64,000 bases of DNA from Paracoccus sp. SMMA_5_TC (GTDB taxonomy: Bacteria > Pseudomonadota > Alphaproteobacteria > Rhodobacterales > Rhodobacteraceae): the NCBI RefSeq assembly GCF_009696685.2, contig NZ_CP102355.1, positions 1,207,001 to 1,271,000 of the forward strand. The letters are read 5' to 3'. Position 1 is the first letter of the stretch, and each line of letters starts with the position of its first letter. Under the pieces are notes generated by a model that was given only the letters and a program-made list of their open reading frames with translations, was not told the origin of the DNA and did not search any database. Shown here in pieces: positions 9,275-19,247 of this stretch. Both the position numbers and the translations under genes were made by a program.

Positions 9275-10005
9275 TGCGGCGTATTCTGGCGGTCGGCGGC
9301 GAGGATAGGGTTGCCTTCCTGCAAGGTCTGGTGACGAACGACCTGCGGCGCCTGCCCTGTTGGGCGGCGCTGTTGACGCCGCAGGGCAAGTATCTGGCCG
9401 ATTTCCTGATCGTTGCCGATGGCGAGCGGTTGCTGATCGATGTCGATGCGCGACTGGCCGAGGATCTGTTGCGCCGTCTGAGCATGTATCGGCTGCGCTC
9501 GCGCGTAGATCTGGCGGCGCTGGACATGACGGTGGCGCGCGGCACAGGGCCCATGCCCGCCGGCGCCATCGCCGATCCGCGCCACCCGGCGCTGGGCTGG
9601 CGGCTTTATGGCGGCCAGGGCGACGACGGCAGCGACTGGGACGCGATCCGCGTCGCCCATTGCATCCCCGAAACCCTGGTGGAACTGATCCCAAACGAAA
9701 CCTATATCCTCGAAGCCGGGTTCGAGCGGCTGAATGGGGTCGATTTCCGCAAGGGCTGCTATGTCGGCCAGGAGGTAACTGCCCGCATGAAGCACAAGAC
9801 CGAGCTGAAAAAGGGGCTGATGACGGTCGGCATCGACGGCGCGGCCCCGGTCGGCACCCCGATCCTGATGCCCGACGGGCGCGAGGCCGGGGTGCTTTAC
9901 ACGCAATCGGGCGGCCGGGCGATTGCGTATCTGCGGTTTGACCGGCTGGGGCCCTTTGCCGATGGCGGCGCGCTGACGGCGGCGGACGCGCGCATCCTGC
10001 CATGA
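9274..10005 (+). CDS. ygfZ: YgfZ/GcvT-like folate-binding protein
   Basis: A 243-residue member of the YgfZ/CAF17 family, which helps assembly or repair of certain Fe-S enzymes using folate. The diagnostic motif KGCYVGQEVTARM is present at about residues 163-175, with the active-site Cys. The N-terminal half resembles the GcvT fold. The start overlaps the exporter stop by one base and its own TGA overlaps the dinB ATG by four, giving a tightly coupled run of three genes. Confidence 0.87.
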   Translation: MRRILAVGGEDRVAFLQGLVTNDLRRLPCWAALLTPQGKYLADFLIVADGERLLIDVDARLAEDLLRRLSMYRLRSRVDLAALDMTVARGTGPMPAGAIADPRHPALGWRLYGGQGDDGSDWDAIRVAHCIPETLVELIPNETYILEAGFERLNGVDFRKGCYVGQEVTARMKHKTELKKGLMTVGIDGAAPVGTPILMPDGREAGVLYTQSGGRAIAYLRFDRLGPFADGGALTAADARILP

Positions 10006-11096
10006 CCGCGCCGCCGGGGCCGGCCGGCATCCGCCGCATCGTGCATGTGGACATGGATGCCTTTTTCGCCTCGGTCGAACAGCGCGACGACCCGCGCCTG
10101 CGCGGGCTGCCGGTGGCGGTCGGGGGGATCGAACGCGGCGTGGTCGCGGCCGCCAGCTATGAGGCGCGGCGCTTTGGCGTGCGCTCGGCCATGCCGTCGC
10201 GCCAGGCGCTGCGGCTGTGCCCCGACCTGGTGTTCGTCAAGCCGCGCTTCGATGTCTATCGCGCCGTCAGCCGGCAGATCCGCGAGATCTTCGCCGAATA
10301 TACCCCGCTGATCGAGCCGCTGTCCCTTGACGAGGCCTATCTGGACCTGACCGATCATCTGCACGGCCGCACCGCCACCCGCATCGCCCAGGAAATCCGC
10401 GCCCGCATCCGCGCGGCGACGGGGCTGACGGCCTCGGCCGGGGTCAGTTACAACAAGTTCCTGGCCAAGCTGGCCTCGGACCAGCGCAAGCCCGACGGGC
10501 TGTTCGTGATCCCGCCCGAGGCGGGCCCGGATTTCATCCACGGCCTGCCGATCGGCCGCTTTCACGGCATCGGCCCGGCCACGGCCGCACGGATGCAGGC
10601 GCATGGCATCCATACCGGCGCCGATCTGGCCCGACAGAGCCTGGAGTTCCTGACCGCCCGTTTCGGCAAGTCCGGGAATTATTACTGGAATATTGCCCGC
10701 GGCATCGACAACCGCGAGGTGCGCCCCGACCGTATCCGCAAAAGCATCGGTGCCGAAAATACCTATTTTCAGGATCTGCGCGACCTGGCCGCGGCCGAAA
10801 CGGCCCTGGCCGAACTGGCCGAAAAGGTCTGGCGCCATGCCAGCAATGCCGGCCGCAGCGGGCGCACCGTGACGCTGAAGGTGAAATACGGCAATTTCCG
10901 TCAGATCACCCGCGCCCGCACCTTGCCCGTCCCCGCTGCCGGGCCCGGCGATCTGCTTGCGGTGGCGTGCGAACTTTTGGGACCGGTGTTTCACGACCCG
11001 CATGGCGTAAGGCTCTTGGGCATCACGCTTTCGGGGCTGCAAACGGCGGGGGCGGTGGACGCCCCACGCCAATTGGGTCTGTTCGATCAGGCGTAA
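10002..11096 (+). CDS. dinB: DNA polymerase IV (Y-family)
   Basis: A 364-residue translesion polymerase. The catalytic acidic residues are seen in [13 protein letters not shown] near the N-terminus and SLDEAYLDL in the palm. Helix-hairpin-helix and little-finger segments follow. The C-terminus ends QLGLFDQA, a typical beta-clamp-binding motif. Start ATG at 10002 overlaps ygfZ. The last 10 bases overlap, tail to tail, the end of the minus-strand TerB-like gene. No obvious SOS box is visible because the gene has no upstream space of its own. Confidence 0.95.
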   Translation: MTAPPGPAGIRRIVHVDMDAFFASVEQRDDPRLRGLPVAVGGIERGVVAAASYEARRFGVRSAMPSRQALRLCPDLVFVKPRFDVYRAVSRQIREIFAEYTPLIEPLSLDEAYLDLTDHLHGRTATRIAQEIRARIRAATGLTASAGVSYNKFLAKLASDQRKPDGLFVIPPEAGPDFIHGLPIGRFHGIGPATAARMQAHGIHTGADLARQSLEFLTARFGKSGNYYWNIARGIDNREVRPDRIRKSIGAENTYFQDLRDLAAAETALAELAEKVWRHASNAGRSGRTVTLKVKYGNFRQITRARTLPVPAAGPGDLLAVACELLGPVFHDPHGVRLLGITLSGLQTAGAVDAPRQLGLFDQA

Positions 11097-12031
11097 AGGT
11101 TGACCACGCCGACCTGCTGGTGGATGCCGTTCACGGTGTCGCGGTCAAGCCCGAGACCCTCGGCCAGCTGATGCAGATATTCGGCTTCCTTGCGGTTGTC
11201 GAAATCGATCGCCATCAGCGACATCAGATAGACCTGCGGGCCCAGTCCCTGGGGCACCTCGCGCACCAGGCCGGCGACATCGACGGGCGCGGCCATCTGT
11301 TCGCGGATGAATGCACGTTCATCCTCGTCCAGATCTCCGAACTGATCCATAAGCCGGGCCTTTTCCTGTTCGTCGATCTCGCCATCGGCCTTGGCGGCCT
11401 GGATCATCGCCTTCAGCATCAGCCCGGCGACGGCATTCTGTTCGGCCGTGGGCGGGGTCGAGGGCTCGTTGCCCGTGGCCAGCGCCTCGTTCAGCAACTC
11501 GCCAAAGCTGGAATCGTTCTGCGCCTGGGCACCTTTCTGCGCAAGCCCACCGGTCTGGGCACCTCCGGCCTGGGCGCTGCCGCGCCCGCCCAGCAGGTCG
11601 CCCAGGATACCGCCCAGGCTGCCTGCGGCCGCACCACCCAGGATGCTGCCCAGTCCGCCGGCGGATCCCGCCTGACTGCTGCCCTGACCCGCGCGGGTCA
11701 GCTGATCCAGGATGCCGCCCAGCCCGCCCGAGGCCCCGGCCTGGCGCGGCGAATGGCTGCCGCCATAGCTGCTGCCGCTGCCGGCGCCGGGGCTGCGGCC
11801 GCCCAGCACCTGACCCAGCAGATCCCCAAGCCCGCCCGAACCTGCGCTGCGGCTGCCTGCCTGGCCGGTATTGTTGCCAAGAAGCTCGTCCAGCAGCCCA
11901 CCCGAGCCTTGCCGGCCGGCGGTTTGTCCTGAACCATGCGGACGGTTCTGGGCATTCTTCATCATCGTGCCGATCCCCTTGGCCAGCATCACGCCGGCAG
12001 CGACACGGGCAAGGGATTTCATCAGGCTCAT
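11087..12031 (-). CDS. DUF533/TerB-like protein with Gly-rich linker
   Basis: A 314-residue protein. Residues 1-25 form a hydrophobic segment ([19 protein letters not shown]), residues about 30-165 are low-complexity Gly/Ser/Ala/Gln with repeated [16 protein letters not shown] and [13 protein letters not shown] units, and residues about 190-314 are an all-helical domain of the DUF533/tellurite-resistance TerB type with acidic patches ([18 protein letters not shown]). Function is unknown. The frame is open far upstream, but the ATG at 12031 begins the conserved part. It diverges from the first tuf gene. Confidence 0.82.
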   Translation of the reverse strand: MSLMKSLARVAAGVMLAKGIGTMMKNAQNRPHGSGQTAGRQGSGGLLDELLGNNTGQAGSRSAGSGGLGDLLGQVLGGRSPGAGSGSSYGGSHSPRQAGASGGLGGILDQLTRAGQGSSQAGSAGGLGSILGGAAAGSLGGILGDLLGGRGSAQAGGAQTGGLAQKGAQAQNDSSFGELLNEALATGNEPSTPPTAEQNAVAGLMLKAMIQAAKADGEIDEQEKARLMDQFGDLDEDERAFIREQMAAPVDVAGLVREVPQGLGPQVYLMSLMAIDFDNRKEAEYLHQLAEGLGLDRDTVNGIHQQVGVVNLYA

Positions 12032-12163
12032 CTTGGCTTCTCCGAACTGTTGCGGGGCGGCGGACTTGACGCCTTGGTGACGACAGGGGCAACGCGGGCG
12101 CAGCGGCATGGTTCCGCCGCGATTCCTGCCCGACCAGCCTACACCCGAACGGGCCGGGCGCAC

Positions 12164-12190
12164 TTGATTTTTCTGCGGCAGGATTATAAG
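12164..12190 (+). promoter_or_regulatory. Candidate promoter of the first tuf gene
   Basis: TTGATT (12164-12169) and TATAAG (12185-12190) are 15 bp apart, or 16 if CTTGAT is taken as the -35. This is the only AT-rich stretch in the 219-base gap between the TerB-like gene and tuf, so this copy probably has its own promoter. Confidence 0.5.
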
Positions 12191-12250
12191 TCGCGGCGGA
12201 TGTTTCACGACGGGGCTGTCGCGCGGGTGGCCCCCCGATAGGAGGCCATG

Positions 12251-13426
<1,176 letters not shown>

Positions 13427-13565
13427 GGGCTGCCGGGCGCAGCTGCTGCGCCCGCACCCCCCTTCGCAGGCGCGCGCAACCCCTGCGCCCGCCCCCATCA
13501 CCGCCGGATGATCCCCCGGGATATCACGGCAAGACCAGGGCCGCCCCAAAAGGGCGGCCTTCGGT
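13427..13565 (+). repeat. Duplicated 3' flank of tuf (copy 1)
   Basis: The 139 bases after this tuf gene match the 138 bases after the second tuf gene with three differences (one C/T, one single-base deletion, one G/A). The match stops abruptly after the terminator at CTTCGGT. It contains two hairpins: GGGCGCAG/CTGCGCCC at 13435-13453 and the terminator. The match does not extend upstream beyond the start codon region. Confidence 0.85.
13539..13561 (+). terminator. Terminator after tuf copy 1
   Basis: GGCCGCCC, loop CAAAA, GGGCGGCC, followed by TT and then CGG. The stem is 8 bp of pure G-C. The U-tract is short. The same structure follows the second tuf. Confidence 0.7.
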
Positions 13566-13620
13566 ATGTCGACGCGCAGCATTTCGTGCTAGGCTGGTCC
13601 GATCCAGCAGGGGTACGGGC

Positions 13621-14511
13621 ATGGCTGACCGCAAGAAGGCATCCGATTTTCATCCGCGCATCCTGGAAATCTATGACGGCTATGTGCATGGCCGGATCAG
13701 CAAGCGCGATTTCATGGTGCAGGCGGCGCAGTTCGCCACCGCCGGCGTGACAGGCGCAGCCCTGCTTGAGGCGCTGCGCCCCGATTATGCGCTGGCCCAG
13801 CAGGTGGCGCCGGACGATCCCGAAATCCGCACCGAGACGGTCGCTTATGACAGCCCCCGTGGCCATGGCCGCATCAGCGGCCTGATGGCCCGACCCAGCG
13901 CCGCCGCGGGCAAGCTGCCCACCGTGCTGGTGGTGCATGAGAACCGCGGTCTCAATCCCTATATTGCCGATGTCGTCCGTCGTCTGGGCAAGGCCGGTTA
14001 TCTGGCCCTGGGACCGGACGGGCTGAGCCCGCTGGGCGGTTATCCCGGCGATGACGACAAGGGCCGCGAGATGCAGGCCAGCATGGATCCGGCCCGATTG
14101 ATGGAGGATTTCTTCGCAGCGCATGAGTTCCTGCGCGACCACCCCGACGGCACGGGCCGCAGCGGCGCTGTGGGGTTTTGCTATGGGGGCGGCGTCTGCA
14201 ATGCGCTGGCGGTGGCCTATGCGGATCTGGCGGCCTCGGTGCCGTTCTACGGCCGCCAGCCCCGCGACGAGGAGGTGGCGCGGATCCGCGCGCCCTTGCT
14301 GTTGCATTACGCCGAACATGACGAACGCGTGAATGCCGGCTGGCCCGCCTATGAGGCGGCGCTGAAGGCTCATGGCAAGGACTATCAGGTGCATTTCTAT
14401 CCCGGCACCCAGCACGGGTTTCATAACGACAGCACGCCGCGCTACGATCCGGATGCCGCCGAACTGGCCTGGCGCAGGACGCTGGAGTTTCTGAGCCGAC
14501 ATTTGTCCTGA
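13621..14511 (+). CDS. Dienelactone hydrolase family protein
   Basis: A 296-residue alpha/beta hydrolase. The first 60 residues hold ISKRDFMVQAAQFATAGV, resembling the Tat-type leader of YghX-like hydrolases but with Lys-Arg in place of Arg-Arg, followed by an Ala-rich stretch and ALAQQ that could be cleaved. The catalytic Cys is in GFCYGGG and the His in GTQHGFH near the C-terminus. AGGGG precedes the ATG at 13621. The substrate is unknown; the family hydrolyses lactones and esters. Single gene between the tuf terminator and a convergent gene. Confidence 0.85.
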   Translation: MADRKKASDFHPRILEIYDGYVHGRISKRDFMVQAAQFATAGVTGAALLEALRPDYALAQQVAPDDPEIRTETVAYDSPRGHGRISGLMARPSAAAGKLPTVLVVHENRGLNPYIADVVRRLGKAGYLALGPDGLSPLGGYPGDDDKGREMQASMDPARLMEDFFAAHEFLRDHPDGTGRSGAVGFCYGGGVCNALAVAYADLAASVPFYGRQPRDEEVARIRAPLLLHYAEHDERVNAGWPAYEAALKAHGKDYQVHFYPGTQHGFHNDSTPRYDPDAAELAWRRTLEFLSRHLS

Positions 14512-14627
14512 GCAGCTGCCCGCAGGCAGATCGGATCAGGCGCCCCGCTACCCTTTCCCATGCGCGGCGGGAAAGCACTGGGCAGGCATATTGTTTCAAC
14601 AGCTTGCGGGCGACGTTTTCATATCGT

Positions 14628-14649
14628 CCGCCCCCGGTGTCGGGGGCGG
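14628..14649. terminator. GC-rich hairpin between convergent genes
   Basis: CCGCCCCCG, loop GTGT, CGGGGGCGG gives a perfect 9-bp stem in the 175-base gap between the hydrolase gene and the minus-strand membrane gene. There is no U-tract on either strand, so termination is likely only in a loose sense. Confidence 0.45.
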
Positions 14650-14686
14650 GCTTGTGGCATCGTTCAATCGCGAAAAGTTCGGGCGG

Positions 14687-15784
14687 TCAGCGGCGGTAGG
14701 ATAATCCGCCCCAGATGCGTCCTTCGTCACGATCGCGCCCGCCGCGAACGGCGCCGATATATGCCGCAGCGGCGGCGACAAGCGCCGAAGCCGCCAGCAG
14801 GAAGGCCGTCAGAATTCCGGTTATCCGGGCCTTTTCGGCAGCATCGGCAGCCTGCTGCTTGGCCTCCTCGATACGGCGATCGGCCTCGGCCTTCAGCTGC
14901 TCTGCCTGTGCCTTGGCTTCCTCGAGCTTCTTTTCGGCCTCGTCCCGGATCGCCTGGGCGCGCGTCACCGCCTCTTCGACACGGGCATCGACCTGCTGTT
15001 CGTCAAGACCGGTGCGCAAGGCAACCTGCTGACGCAGATAATTGCGGTCGGATTCCGGAATTTCACCGGTGCGGATCAGATTGGCGAAAATACCGACGAT
15101 CTGGCGCTGGGTTTCCGTTCCATTGGCCTGCACATCCTGTTGCAGGTTGGTCAGGGGGCCTTGTCCATCCGGCCGCAGCAAGGTGTCGGTGACATATTCC
15201 AGCGGATTGGCCTGCATTCCGGCCGGCATGGCGTCCTCCAGCGCTGGTGCCGCAGCCTGGCTGACACCTTGCGCCATACCGCCAAGCACCTGCCCGGCCC
15301 CCGAAACGGCGCCTCCGGCCAGTTGACCGGCGCCCTGGGCAATACCGCCTACCGCGGAACCTGTCGCCTGGACGACACTGTCAACGGCAGTGCCGGCTGC
15401 ACGCAAGCCGCCCGTGACCGCCGAGGCGGTCATGACTGCGGTCACGATGATGCCGATGCCCCAGACCGTCAGCCCGTTCATGCCATCCCGAACACTGACT
15501 TCCTCGCTGGAGGCTGCACCGACAGGACGGCGCATCCGACCGGCAATATAACCGCCCAGCCAATTGGCCGCGACCAGGGATGCAATCATGAAAATGGCGG
15601 TGATAATCAACCAGATGATGCTGATTCCGCCATCCTCTCCGATCGAAACCGATCCAAGACCCAATGCGGCGGAAAATGTCGTGAAAACCACGGCAATGGC
15701 CGTGGCGACAACCGCACCGGCCAGAACTGCAGCCCAATCCACGTAGCTGCCACTGGTTTTCGTGGTGTTTTCGGGCATCGACAT
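14687..15784 (-). CDS. Membrane protein with coiled-coil domain, function unknown
   Basis: A 365-residue protein. Residues about 15-120 hold three predicted membrane helices (AAVLAGAVVATAIAVVF; IIWLIITAIFMIASLVA; GIGIIVTAVMTASAV), then a Gly/Ala-rich stretch with heptad-like GxxxG repeats (about 120-180). Residues about 250-325 are an Ala/Glu/Lys-rich coiled coil (DEAEKKLEEAKAQAEQLKAE) and a last membrane helix precedes a basic tail (WGGLSYRR). It resembles conserved alphaproteobacterial membrane proteins of unknown function. Its ATG overlaps the stop of the 24-residue gene upstream (TGATG), implying coupled translation. Confidence 0.72.
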   Translation of the reverse strand: MSMPENTTKTSGSYVDWAAVLAGAVVATAIAVVFTTFSAALGLGSVSIGEDGGISIIWLIITAIFMIASLVAANWLGGYIAGRMRRPVGAASSEEVSVRDGMNGLTVWGIGIIVTAVMTASAVTGGLRAAGTAVDSVVQATGSAVGGIAQGAGQLAGGAVSGAGQVLGGMAQGVSQAAAPALEDAMPAGMQANPLEYVTDTLLRPDGQGPLTNLQQDVQANGTETQRQIVGIFANLIRTGEIPESDRNYLRQQVALRTGLDEQQVDARVEEAVTRAQAIRDEAEKKLEEAKAQAEQLKAEADRRIEEAKQQAADAAEKARITGILTAFLLAASALVAAAAAYIGAVRGGRDRDEGRIWGGLSYRR

Positions 15785-15858
15785 CAGCGCAATCCCAGCA
15801 ATGACAGGACGAAAAGGACAACGACGACAAGGCCGACCAGATAGATTATCGAGTTCAT
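15784..15858 (-). CDS. 24-residue membrane microprotein
   Basis: The frame encodes MNSIIYLVGLVVVVLFVLSL plus LGLR, almost all of it one hydrophobic helix with a single basic residue at the C-terminus. The ATG at 15858 has GAGG about ten bases upstream, and the stop overlaps the next gene's start as TGATG. The frame could extend to 15981 but that part has no such signal. Tiny single-helix proteins of this form are known as hypothetical proteins in this class. It may associate with the membrane protein encoded next to it. Confidence 0.65.
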   Translation of the reverse strand: MNSIIYLVGLVVVVLFVLSLLGLR

Positions 15859-16171
15859 GGGTTCATATCCTCGGAATGGATGCAATTCCGGGTTTGAACG
15901 TATCGGCGGGATATCCGGTTTCCCGTTTTCGCGGCATTTTCTGAAACAGGGCAGGCGAAATAGAAAACGTGCAAGTGGCACATGATTATTGCATATATAT
16001 CAATGGCGACAAGAAAGTCGCAAATAATGGCGGGCGCGATCGGCATGTGTTGACATGATTGTGGTTGCCACTGACAGACTGTAGCTTCCGGGCAGACCGC
16101 GTGCGGGCGCATTGCGCCCCGATGCCATGATCGGGCGCGGTCAATCGACGATCTGCAAAAGAGGCCAGCCG
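15859..16171. other. Divergent intergenic region with two candidate promoters
   Basis: This 313-base gap is unusually AT-rich for the window. On the minus strand TTGTCG (16007-16012), a 17-bp spacer and ATAATC (15984-15989) could drive the microprotein operon. On the plus strand a perfect TTGACA lies at 16050-16055 but without a good -10 at normal distance; TTGTGG (16059-16064) with TAGCTT (16082-16087) at 17 bp is an alternative for the exporter. No gene is seen in the gap. Confidence 0.5.
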
Positions 16172-18013
16172 ATGTTCACCTGGTTCGAGCGGCGGCTCGA
16201 TCCCTATCCCGTCGAGGCGCCGCGGATGCCCCCGCAGGGGCTGTGGCGCTTCATCCTGCATTTCTCGGCCGGGGCCAAGGGCTACATGCTGGCCATGGCG
16301 GCCTGTTCGGCGCTGATCGCAGTGGCCGAGGTGGTGCTGTTCGGTTATCTGGGCACGCTGGTCGATCGGCTGGCCGCCAGCGACCGCGCGGGGTTCTGGG
16401 CCAGTGAAGGGCCGCGGCTTTTGTGGATGGCGGCGATCCTGGTCATCGGCCTGCCGCTGTTGCAGGTGCTGTTTTCGCTGCTGATGCATCAGACGCTGAT
16501 GGGCAATTTTCCCCAGCGCATCCGCTGGCAGGCGCATCGCTATCTGCTGCGCCAGTCGATGAGCTATTTCCAGGACGAGTTCGCCGGGCGCATCGCCACC
16601 AAACTGATGCAGACCGCGCTGGCCGTGCGCGAAGTGGCGATGAAGTTCATGGATGTGCTGGTCTATGTCGGGGTCTATTTCATCGGCGCGCTGGTGCTGG
16701 CGGCCTCGACCGACGGCTGGCTGGCGCTGCCGTTTCTGGGCTGGGGACTGCTTTACGGCCTGCTGCTGTGGTGGCTGGTGCCACGCATCGGCCGCATCAG
16801 CCAGGCCCAGGCCGATGCGCGGGCGGTGATGACCGGGCGGGTGGTGGACAGCTATACCAATATCTCGACGGTGAAGCTGTTTTCCCATTCCTCGCGCGAG
16901 GAGGCCTATGTGAGGGCCAGCATGGACGGGTTCCTGGCCACGGTGCATGGGCAGATGCGGCTGGCGTCCCTGCAGAACATCCTGCTGGCCTCGTTGAACT
17001 CGGGGCTGATCTTCGCGGTGACGGGGCTGGGTCTGTGGTTGTGGCTGCGCGAGCAGGTCGAGGTCGGGGCGCTGGCGGTGGCAATTCCGCTGGCACTGCG
17101 GCTGGGCAACATGTCGCACTGGATCATGTGGGAATTTGCGGGGCTGTTCGAGAACATCGGCACGGTGCGCGACGGCATCGGGTCGCTGTCCTTGCCGCGC
17201 ATGGTCACGGATGCGCCCGACGCGCGGCCGCTTGCGGTGGTCGCGGGCGAGGTGCGGTTCGAACGGGTGACCTTCCGCTATCCGCAGGCCGGCCGCGCCG
17301 GGGCCGAGGCGGTTCTGGACGATCTTGACCTGACCATCGCGCCGGGCGAGCGCATCGGCCTGGTCGGTCGTTCCGGGGCGGGCAAATCGACGCTGGTGAA
17401 CCTGCTGCTGCGTTTTCACGATCTGCAAGGCGGGCGCATCCTGATCGACGGCCAGGACATCGCGCGGGTGACGCAGGAATCGCTGCGCGCGGCCATCGGC
17501 GTGGTGACGCAGGATACCTCTTTGCTGCACCGCTCGATCCGCGACAACGTGGCCTATGGCCGGCCCGATGCCAGCGAGGCCGACATCCGCCGCGCGCTGG
17601 ATCTGGCCAGGGCGGGGTTCATCGACGGGCTGACCGATTCGCATGGCCGCCGCGGCCTGGACGCGCATGTGGGCGAACGCGGCGTCAAGCTGTCGGGCGG
17701 GCAGCGTCAGCGCATCGCCATCGCCCGGGTGCTGTTGAAGGATGCGCCGATCCTGGTCCTGGACGAGGCGACCAGCGCGCTGGACAGCGAGGTCGAGGCG
17801 GCGATTCAGGATCAGCTGGAACTGCTGATGCAGGGCAAGACCGTGATTGCCATTGCGCATCGGCTGTCCACCATCGCCCGCATGGACCGGCTGGTGGTGA
17901 TGGAACGCGGCCGCATCGTCGAACAGGGCACGCATGATGACCTGCTGGCGCGCGGGGGGATTTACGCCGGCCTCTGGGCGCGGCAATCGGGCGGCTTCAT
18001 CGAGGCGGGATGA
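16172..18013 (+). CDS. ABC exporter, fused permease and ATPase
   Basis: A 613-residue inner-membrane half-transporter, distinct in sequence from the one at 7535. A soluble start (MFTWFERRLDPYPVEAP) precedes six membrane helices up to about residue 330. The ATPase has Walker A GRSGAGKST near 398, signature LSGGQRQRIA near 507 and Walker B ILVLDEATSALD near 527, then IAHRLST. GAGG upstream supports ATG 16172. The transported substrate is unknown; lipid or drug-type compounds are typical. It is transcribed toward the tRNA-Trp gene but that gene has its own promoter. Confidence 0.88.
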   Translation: MFTWFERRLDPYPVEAPRMPPQGLWRFILHFSAGAKGYMLAMAACSALIAVAEVVLFGYLGTLVDRLAASDRAGFWASEGPRLLWMAAILVIGLPLLQVLFSLLMHQTLMGNFPQRIRWQAHRYLLRQSMSYFQDEFAGRIATKLMQTALAVREVAMKFMDVLVYVGVYFIGALVLAASTDGWLALPFLGWGLLYGLLLWWLVPRIGRISQAQADARAVMTGRVVDSYTNISTVKLFSHSSREEAYVRASMDGFLATVHGQMRLASLQNILLASLNSGLIFAVTGLGLWLWLREQVEVGALAVAIPLALRLGNMSHWIMWEFAGLFENIGTVRDGIGSLSLPRMVTDAPDARPLAVVAGEVRFERVTFRYPQAGRAGAEAVLDDLDLTIAPGERIGLVGRSGAGKSTLVNLLLRFHDLQGGRILIDGQDIARVTQESLRAAIGVVTQDTSLLHRSIRDNVAYGRPDASEADIRRALDLARAGFIDGLTDSHGRRGLDAHVGERGVKLSGGQRQRIAIARVLLKDAPILVLDEATSALDSEVEAAIQDQLELLMQGKTVIAIAHRLSTIARMDRLVVMERGRIVEQGTHDDLLARGGIYAGLWARQSGGFIEAG

Positions 18014-18020
18014 TTTCCTC

Positions 18021-18049
18021 TTGAACCGGGCGCGCGGCTGCCTTAATCA
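18021..18049 (+). promoter_or_regulatory. Promoter for tRNA-Trp and probably secE-nusG
   Basis: TTGAAC (18021-18026), a 17-bp spacer and TAATCA (18044-18049) lie 12 bases before the tRNA. It is one of the better sigma-70 matches in the window, and no terminator separates the tRNA from secE. Confidence 0.6.
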
Positions 18050-18061
18050 GATGCGCGGCTT

Positions 18062-18137
18062 AGGGGTTTAGCTCAGTTGGTAGAGCATCGGTCTCCAAAA
18101 CCGAGGGTCGTGGGTTCGAGTCCCCCAACCCCTGCCA
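18062..18137 (+). tRNA. trnW: tRNA-Trp (anticodon CCA)
   Basis: A 76-base cloverleaf. The acceptor stem AGGGGTT pairs with AACCCCT, the D arm is GCTC-AGTTGGTAGA-GC, the anticodon loop CTCCAAA gives anticodon CCA, and the T arm contains GGTTCGAGTCC in the usual form. The 3' CCA is encoded (18135-18137). The gene lies immediately upstream of secE. Confidence 0.97.
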
Positions 18138-18257
18138 GCCGCCTTTCCGGCATTCCTTGGATCTAAAGCCACCACCGCGCCAATCCGCCCGGTGGCAGGG
18201 GTTGAAACGCGGCCCGGCTCCGGCTATCTGAGGCGCTGCAAGACCGAAGGGAAACCC

Positions 18258-18452
18258 ATGGCCAACCCCGCCCAGTTCATCAGTCAGGTGCGCGCCGAAG
18301 TCGGCAAGATCACCTGGCCCACCCGTCGCGAAGTCATCACGACCACCATCATGGTGTTCATCATGGCGACCTTGGCGTCGATCTTCTTCTTCCTGGTCGA
18401 TCTGGCCATCAAGACCGGGATTTCGGCGATCATCCAGTCGGTGGGCAGCTAG
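18258..18452 (+). CDS. secE: Preprotein translocase subunit SecE
   Basis: A 64-residue single-span form of SecE, which clamps SecY in the translocon. The amphipathic motif QVRAEVGKITWPTRREV precedes one membrane helix (TIMVFIMATLASIFFFLVD). The short form with one helix is normal for alphaproteobacteria, unlike the three-helix E. coli protein. It lies between tRNA-Trp and nusG, the standard position. Confidence 0.95.
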   Translation: MANPAQFISQVRAEVGKITWPTRREVITTTIMVFIMATLASIFFFLVDLAIKTGISAIIQSVGS

Positions 18453-18636
18453 GGCTTGCATTGTCTTGCGGGTGGCGGTATGTCCGCCCGACTTGCCCGA
18501 ACTGCGGCGTGCAACGATTCGCTCGTGCGCGCCGATTTCAATTTGGCCCGGCGGCGTCAGTCGCTTGTGGCGGGCATAACAGGAATTCAATGGGGCGGTG
18601 CAGCCGTTCCGGATGGAAGCAGGGGTCGATCGAGAC

Positions 18637-19176
18637 ATGGCAAAGCGTTGGTATTCGGTCAGCGTCCTGTCGAACTTTGAAAAGAAGGTTGCCGAAGCCA
18701 TTCGTCAGGCTGCTGTCGAAAAGGGGCTCGAGGCCGAGATCGACGAGGTGCTGGTTCCGACCGAGGAGGTCATCGAGATCCGGCGCGGCAAGAAGGTGAC
18801 CTCCGAGCGTCGCTTCATGCCGGGCTATGTGCTGGTGCATATGGATCTGACCGATCGCACCTATCACCTGGTCAACTCGATCAATCGCGTGACCGGCTTT
18901 CTGGGCGCCCATGGCAAGCCGATGCCGATGCGCGATGACGAGGTTAATGCGATCAAGCATCGGTCGGGTGTTGGCGGCGCCGAGGTGGCCCCGCGCAACC
19001 TGATCCGCTTTGATGTGGGTGAAAAGGTCAACGTGACCGATGGCCCCTTCGAGGGCTTCTCGGGCATGGTCGAGGAGGTGGACGAGGCGGCGAACCGGAT
19101 CAAGGTCACGGTTTCGATCTTTGGTCGTCCCACCCCCGTCGAACTGGAATTCACGCAGGTGTCCAAGACCGCGTGA
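18637..19176 (+). CDS. nusG: Transcription elongation/antitermination factor NusG
   Basis: A 179-residue protein with an N-terminal NGN domain that binds RNA polymerase (KRWYSVSVLSNFEKKVAE; RRFMPGYVLVHMDL) and a C-terminal KOW domain (GEKVNVTDGPFEGFSGMVEE) that binds ribosomal protein S10 or Rho. The ATG at 18637 is chosen because MAKRWY is the family start. A 184-base gap follows secE and holds only a weak hairpin (GGCGG/CCGCC, 18474-18488). Confidence 0.96.
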   Translation: MAKRWYSVSVLSNFEKKVAEAIRQAAVEKGLEAEIDEVLVPTEEVIEIRRGKKVTSERRFMPGYVLVHMDLTDRTYHLVNSINRVTGFLGAHGKPMPMRDDEVNAIKHRSGVGGAEVAPRNLIRFDVGEKVNVTDGPFEGFSGMVEEVDEAANRIKVTVSIFGRPTPVELEFTQVSKTA

Positions 19177-19247
19177 TCGTTGCGGGAGGCCTAGCGCCGC
19201 ACCGCTAAGTCGGCCCCCAGCGGGCGTGATGATAAGGAGAGGGCCAG

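Noticed and set aside
5678..10054. A very long open minus-strand frame of about 1458 codons
   Set aside because: It runs opposite to DUF2794, the exporter, ygfZ and dinB. Its product is His/Arg/Gln-rich low-complexity sequence with no recognisable domain, typical of the complement of GC-rich coding DNA.
16050..16055. Perfect TTGACA as the exporter promoter
   Set aside because: No acceptable -10 lies 15-19 bases downstream, so it is noted but not called as a promoter.
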